A DNA stretch of 64,000 nt from Imperialibacter sp. EC-SDR9. Its GTDB lineage: Bacteria > Bacteroidota > Bacteroidia > Cytophagales > Cyclobacteriaceae. The translations under genes were made by a program, and so were the position numbers. Location: assembly GCF_902498805.1 (NCBI RefSeq), contig NZ_LR701591.1, positions 39,798 through 103,797 on the forward strand, in the 5' to 3' direction. The stretch's first letter is position 1, and every line of letters starts with the position of its first letter. The notes under the pieces were generated by a model. That model did no database searches, had not been told where the DNA came from, and saw nothing but the letters and a program-made list of their open reading frames with translations. Positions 9,250-17,287 of the stretch are shown here, one piece after another.

Positions 9250-10260
9250 TTACTTGCCCTTGTGCCCTGGCAGAAAGTTGAGGAGGCTTTCGAGGGAGAG
9301 GAATCTTTGGTCTGCTACCACCCAACTGGTGGCATTTCCCTCAGTTTCAATGGTGAGTTTAATTGTTGCATTCGCATCGCCAGGCAAATAGCCATGCCTT
9401 TCCAGTGCCCGTTTTGTCCAGTTATGGGCCTGTGAATTTCCAAATAAAGAAAACGTTTTGCCTTCTTTTGTCGGCAACAGCACTCTGCCATTTAGCAGAT
9501 CAAACCCAAACCCTTCGTGGTACAGGCTTTCTTCTAACTGCCCGTTTAGTGCCAAATCCTCAGGCAGTCCCTCAACCAAAGGGCTATTGAAATTGGTCAG
9601 CCAAAGTCTGTCAGCAAACTCCATCGCCAGGTGGAAATCATGTGTGGATACCACAATAGCTTTTTCTTTTTCAAGAGCAAGTTGTCTAAGTAGCATAAAT
9701 ATTTCGACACTGTTGTTCAGATCGAGAAACGCCGTGGGCTCATCGAGGATCATCAAGTCGCCGTCTTGCGCCACCGCTCTGGCTATCATAGCTTTCTGGT
9801 ACTGGCCGTCACTCAGTTCGCCTACTTTTTTATTCAGTAGGTAGTTGATTTTGGTGAGAGCGACAGCCTCATTCACGGCTGCCCTGTCTTCTTTTGAAAG
9901 CAAGCCGAGCCAGTTGGTATAAGGATGGCGGCCCAGTGCCACCAACTCTTCAACAGAAAGGTTCCCGCCGCCCACCTTTTCAGTGAGCACCAGGCTAACC
10001 TTTGTGGCAAGCTCCTGGATGCTGTATGCTTGAACAGGCTGATTGACAAGAAGAACCTCGCCAGACAGGGGAGGCTGCAATCCGGCGATTGTTCGCAGCA
10101 GCGTTGACTTTCCGACACCATTTTGTCCCAGCAAGCAAACCACCTCACCCGGATTGATATCCAGGTTGATGTCTTTCAAAAGCGGGGTAGGGTGGCCTTT
10201 TACGAAGTAGCCGACACTCAAATGCCGCAATTTCATCACCGCTTTGTTGTTAACGATCAT
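9250..10260 (-). CDS. btuD: ABC transporter ATP-binding protein, cobalamin/siderophore type (BtuD-like)
   Basis: 336 residues from the ATG at 10260. A longer open frame reaches 10509, but that part lies wholly inside the permease gene in another frame and has no homology-like features. The chosen start overlaps the permease stop in ATGA, the usual coupling. Walker A is GQNGVGKST (45-53), the ABC signature LSDGQ (149-153) and Walker B LMILDEP (169-175), all intact. After the ATPase core there is an extra C-terminal domain of about 100 residues (from about 235) seen in some Bacteroidota FecE/BtuD-like proteins. It drives the BtuC-like permease. The cobalamin substrate is inferred from the riboswitch and BtuB/BtuG-like genes 3 kb away; iron-siderophore uptake is the alternative. 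Confidence 0.85.
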   Translation of the reverse strand: MIVNNKAVMKLRHLSVGYFVKGHPTPLLKDINLDINPGEVVCLLGQNGVGKSTLLRTIAGLQPPLSGEVLLVNQPVQAYSIQELATKVSLVLTEKVGGGNLSVEELVALGRHPYTNWLGLLSKEDRAAVNEAVALTKINYLLNKKVGELSDGQYQKAMIARAVAQDGDLMILDEPTAFLDLNNSVEIFMLLRQLALEKEKAIVVSTHDFHLAMEFADRLWLTNFNSPLVEGLPEDLALNGQLEESLYHEGFGFDLLNGRVLLPTKEGKTFSLFGNSQAHNWTKRALERHGYLPGDANATIKLTIETEGNATSWVVADQRFLSLESLLNFLPGHKGK

Positions 10261-11312
10261 AACGAGTACCTCAGGTTTCGTTTGCTCACAATGATCCAGA
10301 TAACGATGGGGCCACCAATCAGAGAAGTCACGGCATTGATGGGTAGCAACTGCGATGTGCCCGGGAGCTGAGCAATTAAGTCGCAAAAAAGCATTGTGCC
10401 TGCGCCCATCAGGCAGACCAGCGGAATAAGCAGCAGGTGGTTCGAAGTCGGAAACAGCATGCGAACCATATGTGGCACGGCAATGCCAATAAAGGCAATA
10501 GGCCCGCAAAAAGCAGTGACACTACCCGCCAGCAGGCAGGTGCTGATAATGATAGTGAGCCGGGCTCGCTTGATGTTGAGCCCCATGCTTCGGGCGTACT
10601 GCTCACCAAGCAAGAGCATATTGAGTTGCTTGGCCGAGGCAAAAGAGAGCAACAGACCAATTATGATTACAGGCGCAAAGATTTGCATTTCCTCCCAACT
10701 AAGTCCGCCTAGACTTCCGAATGACCAAAGCATATAAGCCTGGATGTCTTCGGCCTGGCTGAAGTATTGCATGATGCTGACGAGGGCTCCCGTGGTGCTG
10801 CTAAACATCAGTCCCACGATGAGGAGGCTCATGGCGTCACGCAGTGAGCGGGCCACGGAGATAACGGCTATCATGACAAGAATGGCTCCGAGCGCTGCGG
10901 CAAGTACCTGAGCACTGGCAAAAAGCTGCCCACCCAGCTGATGAAGCCCCAACGAAGCTCCGCCCAGAATGAGCAAGGCGGCACCAAGGCTGGCGCCGGA
11001 GCTAATGCCAAGCACAAATGGCCCGGCCAAAGGATTCCGGAAGAAGGTCTGCATTTGCAGCCCGCTGATGCCTAAAGCGGCGCCAACTAATATCGCTGTC
11101 AATGCCTTAGGCAGCCTGAAGTTGACGATAATTTCCTGCCAGGCTTCATTTTGACTGGTAAAGCCAGATACGATTTTCAGTGCGTCAAATGCCGGGATTA
11201 CTACCGACCCCAGGGCCAGGCTGAGAAGGAAAAGCATGAAAATCACAAGACTGAGAAGCACGAAATACTTCCACCATTGCTTCCACGACTGTTGGATGAA
11301 ATCCCTAAGCAT
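10257..11312 (-). CDS. btuC: FecCD/BtuC-type ABC transporter permease
   Basis: 351 residues with about nine to ten membrane helices. The family signature is clear: ALGISGLQMQTFFRNPLAGP then FVLGISSGASLGAALL, and the GPIAFIGIAVPHMVRML segment that carries the ATPase-coupling loop. It forms the inner-membrane channel for vitamin B12, haem or ferric siderophores. It is the middle gene of a minus-strand operon: 8 bases after the lipoprotein binding protein and with a 4-base overlap to the ATPase gene. The B12 substrate is inferred from the neighbouring cobalamin riboswitch regulon rather than from residues in this protein. Confidence 0.87.
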   Translation of the reverse strand: MLRDFIQQSWKQWWKYFVLLSLVIFMLFLLSLALGSVVIPAFDALKIVSGFTSQNEAWQEIIVNFRLPKALTAILVGAALGISGLQMQTFFRNPLAGPFVLGISSGASLGAALLILGGASLGLHQLGGQLFASAQVLAAALGAILVMIAVISVARSLRDAMSLLIVGLMFSSTTGALVSIMQYFSQAEDIQAYMLWSFGSLGGLSWEEMQIFAPVIIIGLLLSFASAKQLNMLLLGEQYARSMGLNIKRARLTIIISTCLLAGSVTAFCGPIAFIGIAVPHMVRMLFPTSNHLLLIPLVCLMGAGTMLFCDLIAQLPGTSQLLPINAVTSLIGGPIVIWIIVSKRNLRYSL

Positions 11313-11320
11313 GGCACAGA

Positions 11321-12460
11321 TTAGGGTAATTTTCTGTAAAAATAAAGTTTGTGGTCGGGTAGGAGCTCAGGATGCATAATATGTATCAGGTCGGCTAGCA
11401 CAATATCCGGCCTGCTATATCCCTCCTCCAGATAGTTATTTCCACCCTTTTTGTTCAACTGATTGTCGTAGTTGTAAACGGCGCTGTTTTTCCAGGCACT
11501 AAACAAACCGTACCTGCTTTCTTGCGCCTTCATTTCCTGCAGCGTCGTGAAGGAGGCCACTCCAAACCAGTAATCGGCTTTCAAACCCTTTTCAAACACA
11601 GACTCAAAACTTAACTCAAGCCATCCATTTTCGTCTGTTTCTTTCCACAGGTAGTTACCCCCTGCGTCCTCAAAAAAAGCCGCTCCGTAGTTTTTGCCTC
11701 CAGGAAGAAACCATGTGTCTCCATAGACCACGCCCGTCAGCACGGTTGGCTTTGCTTCGGCTTTCTGCGCTTCGGCTTTTAGTTCCAGATAGTTTTGTTC
11801 TATCACGTTGAAAATAGAATCGGCCTCGTCAAGTTTGTTAAAGAAAGCAGCCGTGAACTTGATCCATTCTGCTCGGCCAAGAGGCGTCGTTTCCAGGTAA
11901 TCGGCATTGTATAACATGTCGATGCCAGCTTGCTCCAGCCTTTCGTCAGTTGATCGGTCGTTCCCCATGGAAAAGGTAAACAATGCTTCTGGCTTCAGGT
12001 TGAGGCACGACTCAAAGTTGACGCCGGCACCGTCCCCAATTTCGACCAGCTCACCACTTTCGAGCCTGCTCTGGAAAACCTTGGAGTACACATAGTCTGC
12101 ATTGGCGAAGCCCTTCAGACTGTACACTTCGCCAATGGCTGAAAAATGAGGAAGGTGGGTAGTGCTGGTGGCTGCCACCTTGGTAAGCGGCACTTTCACA
12201 ATTGTGTAGCCTTCAAAAGCGGTGTGTGCATCGCTTTTTTTGTCAACCAAAGCATACCTTATCGCCTTACCGGCACCCTTCCACGGCTGCTTCACCACCA
12301 CTTCTGTCCAATCTGAGTGCCTGGCAATGACAAGCCCGCTTGCATACTTTATGTAAGAGGCCTGACCTGGATGGTCAGTTGCCGTTTCAGCCTTTTTTTG
12401 TTGGCAGGAGAACGTAAGCCCCGCTAAAAGGGAGACGAAAAGAAGTGTTTTGTTGAACAT
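11321..12460 (-). CDS. btuF: Periplasmic binding lipoprotein, BtuF/FecB-like
   Basis: 379 residues from the ATG at 12460. The frame continues to 12514, but the internal Met starts a proper lipoprotein signal, MFNKTLLFVSLLAGLTFSC, with the acylated Cys at 19. The mature protein has the class III periplasmic-binding-protein plan: an N-terminal lobe containing VKVPLTKVAATSTTHLPHF and EIGDGAGVNFESCLNLKPE, a long linking helix, and a C-terminal lobe. It delivers substrate to the BtuC-like permease encoded 8 bases downstream. The substrate is probably cobalamin, because a cobalamin riboswitch and BtuB/BtuG-like genes lie about 1 kb away on the other strand. Ferric siderophore is the alternative. 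Confidence 0.8.
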   Translation of the reverse strand: MFNKTLLFVSLLAGLTFSCQQKKAETATDHPGQASYIKYASGLVIARHSDWTEVVVKQPWKGAGKAIRYALVDKKSDAHTAFEGYTIVKVPLTKVAATSTTHLPHFSAIGEVYSLKGFANADYVYSKVFQSRLESGELVEIGDGAGVNFESCLNLKPEALFTFSMGNDRSTDERLEQAGIDMLYNADYLETTPLGRAEWIKFTAAFFNKLDEADSIFNVIEQNYLELKAEAQKAEAKPTVLTGVVYGDTWFLPGGKNYGAAFFEDAGGNYLWKETDENGWLELSFESVFEKGLKADYWFGVASFTTLQEMKAQESRYGLFSAWKNSAVYNYDNQLNKKGGNNYLEEGYSRPDIVLADLIHIMHPELLPDHKLYFYRKLP

Positions 12461-12552
12461 GGTGCGGCAAAAATAAAACAATCCGCCCCTTTTGGGAACG
12501 GATTGCATTTTCATTTCGATTATGTGCTTTGCCCGTCGGGCAGCGGAGCTTT

Positions 12553-13014
12553 TTATCTGATCTTATTGCCTCCCGCCAGCATAGTGGCATATTCTTTTAT
12601 TTCTTCGTAAGTATCCTTTTCAAGTACCGCTTTTGCGTCGCCAGACTTAGGTGGGTTGTACACGCCTTTGGATTCCCACCACTGTAGCGCATGTTTCTTG
12701 GCTTCGTTGGTATCCACCTCGAACTGCTTTATGCAAGTGTCGCATACAAGCCAGGTCTGGTCTTTTTCAGCCGTTTTTTCAAAAATGATCCCTCTCATTT
12801 TTGTAGCATTGGCATCTTTCTGCTTAAAATGAGCAGTAGTATACCCAAGCGTTTCGGGCTCGACCATCTTATGATCCCAATATTCCTTTGAGCTAACTAC
12901 CTCAGAGGTAGTAAGTGCATATCCTTCATTGTACTCCAGAAGGGTTTTGCAAATTTTGCACTGTGAAACAGGAGTTTTTTCCTTTTTACCAAATAGCTTT
13001 CCAATAAACGACAT
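12553..13014 (-). CDS. Uncharacterised protein with two CxxC motifs
   Basis: 153 residues, no signal peptide or membrane segment. Two CxxC pairs, CKIC (19-22) and CDTC (about 91-94), suggest a zinc ribbon or knuckle. The rest is soluble and rich in Lys, Glu and aromatic residues. It ends about 90 bases before the btuF-like start on the same strand, so it may head the btuFCD transcript, though no functional link to cobalamin is apparent. I do not recognise the family. A role as a small metal-binding cytoplasmic protein is the most that can be said. Confidence 0.6.
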   Translation of the reverse strand: MSFIGKLFGKKEKTPVSQCKICKTLLEYNEGYALTTSEVVSSKEYWDHKMVEPETLGYTTAHFKQKDANATKMRGIIFEKTAEKDQTWLVCDTCIKQFEVDTNEAKKHALQWWESKGVYNPPKSGDAKAVLEKDTYEEIKEYATMLAGGNKIR

Positions 13015-13221
13015 CGTAGTATTTTATAATTCTAGTTTTCGACCTAAACCAATGTAAGGACGCTTTAACTGGGGTTGAGGTTGCGTGCGCAGCTCAAATT
13101 TCTTCCAAATATACCCTCAACTGGCATAAAGGTTACTTGAAAAGGTATTAAAAAGTGTTAAATCGGAGAATTTTTACAGAATCGTTTTAACATCATTACA
13201 ATTATTGCGTATTTCGCAGCG

Positions 13222-13410
13222 ACCGTTGGTTTCTGCCTCAACTCATCAGCAGTAGTAGCAGAATTAAAAGGGAACCCCGTTAAAATCGGGGGCTGTCCCC
13301 GCAACTGTAAGCCTACAAAGGCCTCTATCAAATAGTCACTGTTCCGATAAACCGGGGTGGGAAGGCGATAGACGGGCCAGGCGAGCCAGGAGACCTGCCA
13401 TAGTCAAACA
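13222..13410 (+). ncRNA. Cobalamin riboswitch
   Basis: The core shows all the conserved blocks of the adenosylcobalamin riboswitch in order: GGGAACCCCGT (from 13270), the GGGGCTGTCCCCGCAACTGTAA segment (through 13310), GGGAAGGCG (about 13359) and the B12 box GCCAGGAGACCTGCC (about 13385-13399). It lies 140 bases upstream of the BtuB-like receptor gene on the same strand. When B12 is plentiful it should repress the receptor and the coupled BtuG-like gene. The region 13410-13549 probably holds the expression platform, but I see no clear intrinsic terminator there, so translational control is more likely. The remaining bases from 13015 to 13221 hold nothing else that I recognise. Confidence 0.95.
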
Positions 13411-13549
13411 ATTCAAAGCTTTCGGGTGAAAAGCGGCGGATGATCTGAAGAGGCCGTGTTCCGGCTTCACATTTCATTCCACCTTATTCCCTCTACAGCT
13501 TTGAGTTAAGTTAACAAACTGGGCTTGCCCGTTAATTTAATTCAAAGAG

Positions 13550-15481
13550 ATGTATGCAGTTGGTATAAGGGTGGTCGGGCTGGTAGCCTGTGTCATCCTT
13601 TTTTTGTTTAATGCAAAAGGTCAGGAGGATGCTGCTGATTCTGTCCGCAAGGGTGAGATCTTGGCGCCAGTGGAGATTAGTGACTCATGGCTTCACAGCT
13701 ATGCAGTGGGAGGCCATTCGGAACAACTCGACTCGATTGCCCTTCAACGGCAGTCGTCTGCATCCTTAGGTAAGCTACTTCAGGCGCAGCAGGGCATTTA
13801 CCTGAAGGAGTATGGCCCCGGTATGCTGAGCTCTATTAGCCTCAGGGGCACCTCCGCCAGCCAAACCTCCCTGCTTTGGAACGGTCTTCCCATCAACTTC
13901 CCCTCCCTGGGGCAGGCCGATTTTTCACTGATTCCCAATTTCTTTATTGACAAAGCGGAGGTTTTTTACGGAGGGGTAAGTTCGCTGGCAGGGTCTGGCG
14001 CTATTGGAGGTGCGGTGGCTGTCAGCGATAAGGTTGACAAAAACCTCCGAAGCATAGGGTTCACCCAGGAAGTTGGAAGCTTCGGCACAAATTTTTCTGG
14101 ATTGAAAGCCAGGGTGGCGGGGGAGAAGGCTGGCATTTCTCTCGCTGGCTTTTATAAGGAATCCGATAATGACTACACCTATCGTAATCTGGCAAAAGCC
14201 GGGCAGCCGATTGAAAGACAATCTCATGGCGCTTACATGGGCAAAGGCCTGAAGGCGGCTGCCTTCTGGAACCCCTGGTCAAAGGGTGTTTTTGACTTCG
14301 AAGGTTGGCTGACTCACTATAATAGAGAGATTATTCCGCCCTACACCGTTGCTTCAGCCGGAGATACCCAAATTGATCAGTCGCTGCGACTGTCGTTGGG
14401 TTATATGCACCGCATCCAGCCTTTGTTGAAATGGGAATCACGGGTTGGGAGAATCTACGATTTTATCAAATTCAACGGCCTTGCATCCGGCACCACTCAG
14501 TATATGTGGAATAATAGCATTGAATGGATGCCGTTTTCCCACCTTCAGCTCCGGGTTGGTGGTTTAATCAATCATATGCTAGCTGACGTGCCGGAATACG
14601 GTGGCGATTTGAGTGAAAACCGATCCAACGTCTATTTAATGCTCAATTGGTTTCCCTCAACCAGGTGGACGCTCAACGCCAAAGTTCGCCAGGAAATTGT
14701 TGCTGGCACATGGAATCCAGTCGCTCCGTCACTGGGAGCTGACGTTCTGGTTTTACGATCAGAGGCAGTTTCCGTCAATTGGCGATCGCAGCTCTCCAGA
14801 AGCTACCGGGTGCCCACACTCAACGACCGCTATTGGAGCCCTGGTGGCAACCTAAACCTGAAGCCAGAACAAGGTTGGAATGCAGAGTCTGGACTCGATT
14901 ATTCTGTCAAACGGGGAAATCATGTGCTGGAAGCATCTGTCACTGGCTTTGCGCACTGGATACAAGATTGGATTCTTTGGCTCCCGCAGGTGGAGGGCTA
15001 CTGGTCGCCAGTAAATGTGAGGAATGTGTTTTCCCGTGGCGGTGAGCTATCTGTTGGACATAAATGGAGCGTGGGAACGTGGCTGTTAAGCAATGACATC
15101 AACTACAAACTAACAGTATCGCAGATCCGGGCAGGCTATTCTGGTGACGATAGCAATATCGGTAATCAACTGCCTTATGTGCCACTGCATCAGGGCGCCT
15201 GGAGCTTTGGGTTGCAAACGGAGCCATGGCATTTTAATTCCCAGGTTTCATTCTATGGCAGCAGGTATACGCTCGTTGATAACGACATCAACTTGAACGC
15301 CTATACGCTCTGGAATCTGGAGACTGGCAGGCAAATTCAGGCTGGGAAGTCCCTTTTTGCGCTGTCGATCAAGGTCGACAATGTGTTGGGCACCCGGTAC
15401 GAGAACCTGCAATACCGACCAATGCCGGGTCGCTCATTCTCCATTCAATTGAATTACACTTTAAATCAAGATAAAAAATGA
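13550..15481 (+). CDS. btuB: TonB-dependent cobalamin receptor, BtuB-like
   Basis: 643 residues. A signal peptide (about 1-25) precedes a TonB-dependent plug domain (about 45-165; SISLRGTSASQTSLLWNGLP is the typical plug core) and a beta-barrel with alternating aromatic strands, ending in an aromatic-rich terminal strand (SFSIQLNYTL). The size is close to E. coli BtuB and smaller than SusC-type receptors. It sits directly behind a cobalamin riboswitch, so vitamin B12 or a related corrinoid is the likely substrate. The downstream BtuG-like lipoprotein gene overlaps its stop codon by four bases (ATGA), so the two are translationally coupled. Energy would come from TonB, not encoded here. Confidence 0.92.
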   Translation: MYAVGIRVVGLVACVILFLFNAKGQEDAADSVRKGEILAPVEISDSWLHSYAVGGHSEQLDSIALQRQSSASLGKLLQAQQGIYLKEYGPGMLSSISLRGTSASQTSLLWNGLPINFPSLGQADFSLIPNFFIDKAEVFYGGVSSLAGSGAIGGAVAVSDKVDKNLRSIGFTQEVGSFGTNFSGLKARVAGEKAGISLAGFYKESDNDYTYRNLAKAGQPIERQSHGAYMGKGLKAAAFWNPWSKGVFDFEGWLTHYNREIIPPYTVASAGDTQIDQSLRLSLGYMHRIQPLLKWESRVGRIYDFIKFNGLASGTTQYMWNNSIEWMPFSHLQLRVGGLINHMLADVPEYGGDLSENRSNVYLMLNWFPSTRWTLNAKVRQEIVAGTWNPVAPSLGADVLVLRSEAVSVNWRSQLSRSYRVPTLNDRYWSPGGNLNLKPEQGWNAESGLDYSVKRGNHVLEASVTGFAHWIQDWILWLPQVEGYWSPVNVRNVFSRGGELSVGHKWSVGTWLLSNDINYKLTVSQIRAGYSGDDSNIGNQLPYVPLHQGAWSFGLQTEPWHFNSQVSFYGSRYTLVDNDINLNAYTLWNLETGRQIQAGKSLFALSIKVDNVLGTRYENLQYRPMPGRSFSIQLNYTLNQDKK

Positions 15482-16512
15482 AAAAGCTAGCATTATGGAG
15501 TTTAGTGGCCGCAGTTTTCCTAACCAGCTGTGGTGGTGACGACGAAGGCGATCCGAAAAACAGTGTGGGATCCGTTTTTGTGGTCAATGAGGGGAATTTT
15601 AATCAAACGAATGGAAGCATTACTTCCTATGATCCGGAAACCGAAGAAGTCTCTTCCCTTGTTTTTCAATCGGCCAACGGTCGGCCATTGGGTGACGTGG
15701 TGCAATCCTTGTTCATTGATGCTGACGAGGTGGGCTACGTAGTAGTGAATAACAGCAAAAAAGTTGAAGTCGTGAACGCTGACTTTGTTTCAACAGCCAC
15801 CATTGAGGCCAACCTGGCCAATCCAAGGTATCTGTTGAGAGTCAACGATCAGCTCTTTGTCAGCAATTGGGGCACTTTCGATGAGAACTATGCACTCGAT
15901 CAGTCGTACGTACTCATTCTTGACGCTGCAACCTTTGAAAAGGAGGGGGCAGTAAACACGGAGGATGGAACCGAAAACCTGGCCTATGCTGATGGCTATG
16001 TGTATGCATCCAATAGTTTCGGGAACACCGTGTCGGTAATTAAAACCAGCACCGGAGAACTTGAAACAACCCTTGAGGTGGGATATTCTCCGGGAGAAAT
16101 GGTGGTGGATGCAGACGGGGCCGTTTGGTTGATCTGTGGAGGAAGCTATCAGGAAAACGATGGAGCAATTTACAAGCTTGGCGCATCCGCAGCTACCAAA
16201 GAGGTCGACTTGGAGGTTAATCCTTCTACACGATTGTCAATTGATAAAGAGCAGGGTGTGTTGTATTACATAGCAGGCACATCGGTTGGAAGCTATGAAA
16301 CTGGGCAAAAAGTGCTTAAAAAAGAGTTTATTACGATTGACGATGCTGTTGGCTTTTATGGACTAGGCTATAGCGAGGCCGAGGATGTTATTTATATAGC
16401 CGATGCCAAGGGCTTTCAGGGTAAAGGTACTGTTTACAGGTATTCTGCTGACGGAACAGCAATATCGAAGTTTGAAGCGGGGGTGGCGCCAAACGGATTC
16501 GTATTTAAATAG
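15478..16512 (+). CDS. Surface lipoprotein with beta-propeller, BtuG-like (DUF5074/YncE-like)
   Basis: 344 residues. The lipoprotein signal MKKLALWSLVAAVFLTSC has the acylated Cys at 18, followed at once by GGDDEGD, an acidic stretch like the Bacteroidota lipoprotein export signal that sends proteins to the cell surface. The rest consists of repeated blades (VVNEGNFNQTNGSITSYD, LYVSNWG-like FVSNWGTF, YASNSFGNTVSVI, VYRYSADG), a seven-bladed propeller pattern. In Bacteroides, BtuG is a surface propeller lipoprotein that binds B12 very tightly and hands it to BtuB. This gene is coupled to a BtuB-like receptor under a cobalamin riboswitch, so the same role is likely. Sequence identity to BtuG cannot be judged here, so no symbol is given. 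Confidence 0.82.
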   Translation: MKKLALWSLVAAVFLTSCGGDDEGDPKNSVGSVFVVNEGNFNQTNGSITSYDPETEEVSSLVFQSANGRPLGDVVQSLFIDADEVGYVVVNNSKKVEVVNADFVSTATIEANLANPRYLLRVNDQLFVSNWGTFDENYALDQSYVLILDAATFEKEGAVNTEDGTENLAYADGYVYASNSFGNTVSVIKTSTGELETTLEVGYSPGEMVVDADGAVWLICGGSYQENDGAIYKLGASAATKEVDLEVNPSTRLSIDKEQGVLYYIAGTSVGSYETGQKVLKKEFITIDDAVGFYGLGYSEAEDVIYIADAKGFQGKGTVYRYSADGTAISKFEAGVAPNGFVFK

Positions 16513-16572
16513 AACCATCACTTGCAACCCTTCAATTTGCCCGCAGTCTTTACTCAAAATGAACTGATAATT

Positions 16573-17253
16573 ATGAGAAAGATAGGAGTACTTGTACTTG
16601 GGTTGCTAATCGCCGGTCAGGTGTGGGCTGGAGAGGAAACAAGAGAGTTGTCTTCGTTCAGCAGCCTCGATATTGGTGGTGCTTTTAAAGTGACACTGAA
16701 AAAAACCGGCAAGCACAGGGTATTCATTGATGCAGATGACAACGTGATAGACAGAATCCGAACGGAAGTTGTCGGTAGCACCCTGAAAGTGTATATCAAG
16801 GACAATAATTTCAGGTCGAACGGGCCCATGAATCTGACCATTGAGTTTTCGAGCATTAATGGCATGGATTTAAGTGGTGCTTCCACAGTTGTATGTGATG
16901 ATGTCATCACCGCCTCAACATTCGAATTGGAAGTGAGTGGAGCGGGTTCTACAAGGCTAATCGTAGAAGCTGACAGGCTAAGGGCCGACATGACAGGTGC
17001 TGGCACGCTTACACTAAGGGGGAAGGCGAGGGAGCAAGTCATTGATATAACCGGCGCAGGTAGTTACAATGCGGAGGACTTCGACTGCGACTACACCGAG
17101 GTGGAGTCTTCAGGGGCTGGCACAGCAAGGGTAGTAGCCAACAAAGAGCTTAGGGCTGAATGCAGTGGAGCAGGCTCGGTTCGCTACAAGGGCAATCCGC
17201 AGAAAGTTTATGCTGACTCAAACGGCGCAGGCTCTGTCAAAAGAATGAATTAA
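16573..17253 (+). CDS. Exported GIN-domain protein (DUF2807)
   Basis: 226 residues from the ATG at 16573. The frame is open upstream to 16522, but the internal Met begins a clean signal peptide (MRKIGVLVLGLLIAGQVWAG). The mature part is a right-handed beta-helix of the head-GIN type, with repeated SGAGS/TGAGT-like turns: DLSGASTV, VSGAGSTRL, MTGAGTLTL, ITGAGSYNA, SSGAGTARV, CSGAGSVRY, SNGAGSVKR. Such proteins are common in Bacteroidota and are presumed periplasmic or surface adhesin-like. It follows the BtuG-like gene by 60 bases on the same strand but has no obvious B12 connection. Family is clear, function unknown. Confidence 0.85.
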   Translation: MRKIGVLVLGLLIAGQVWAGEETRELSSFSSLDIGGAFKVTLKKTGKHRVFIDADDNVIDRIRTEVVGSTLKVYIKDNNFRSNGPMNLTIEFSSINGMDLSGASTVVCDDVITASTFELEVSGAGSTRLIVEADRLRADMTGAGTLTLRGKAREQVIDITGAGSYNAEDFDCDYTEVESSGAGTARVVANKELRAECSGAGSVRYKGNPQKVYADSNGAGSVKRMN

Positions 17254-17256
17254 TAG

Positions 17257-17287
17257 AGAAGGGGTGTTTTCACCCTTTCTTTTTTTT
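17257..17287 (+). terminator. Rho-independent terminator after the GIN-domain gene
   Basis: A 10-bp stem (AGAAGGGGTG / CACCCTTTCT, one G-U pair) with a TTTT loop is followed by seven more Ts. It lies four bases after the GIN-domain stop. The minus-strand MeaB gene ends inside it at 17270, so part of the terminator also encodes the Lys-rich MeaB C-terminus. Confidence 0.8.

Noticed and set aside
10261..10509. Upstream extension of the BtuD-like ATPase gene
   Set aside because: The extra 83 codons lie inside the permease gene in another frame and show no protein-like pattern; the ATG at 10260 gives the normal ATGA overlap and N-terminus.
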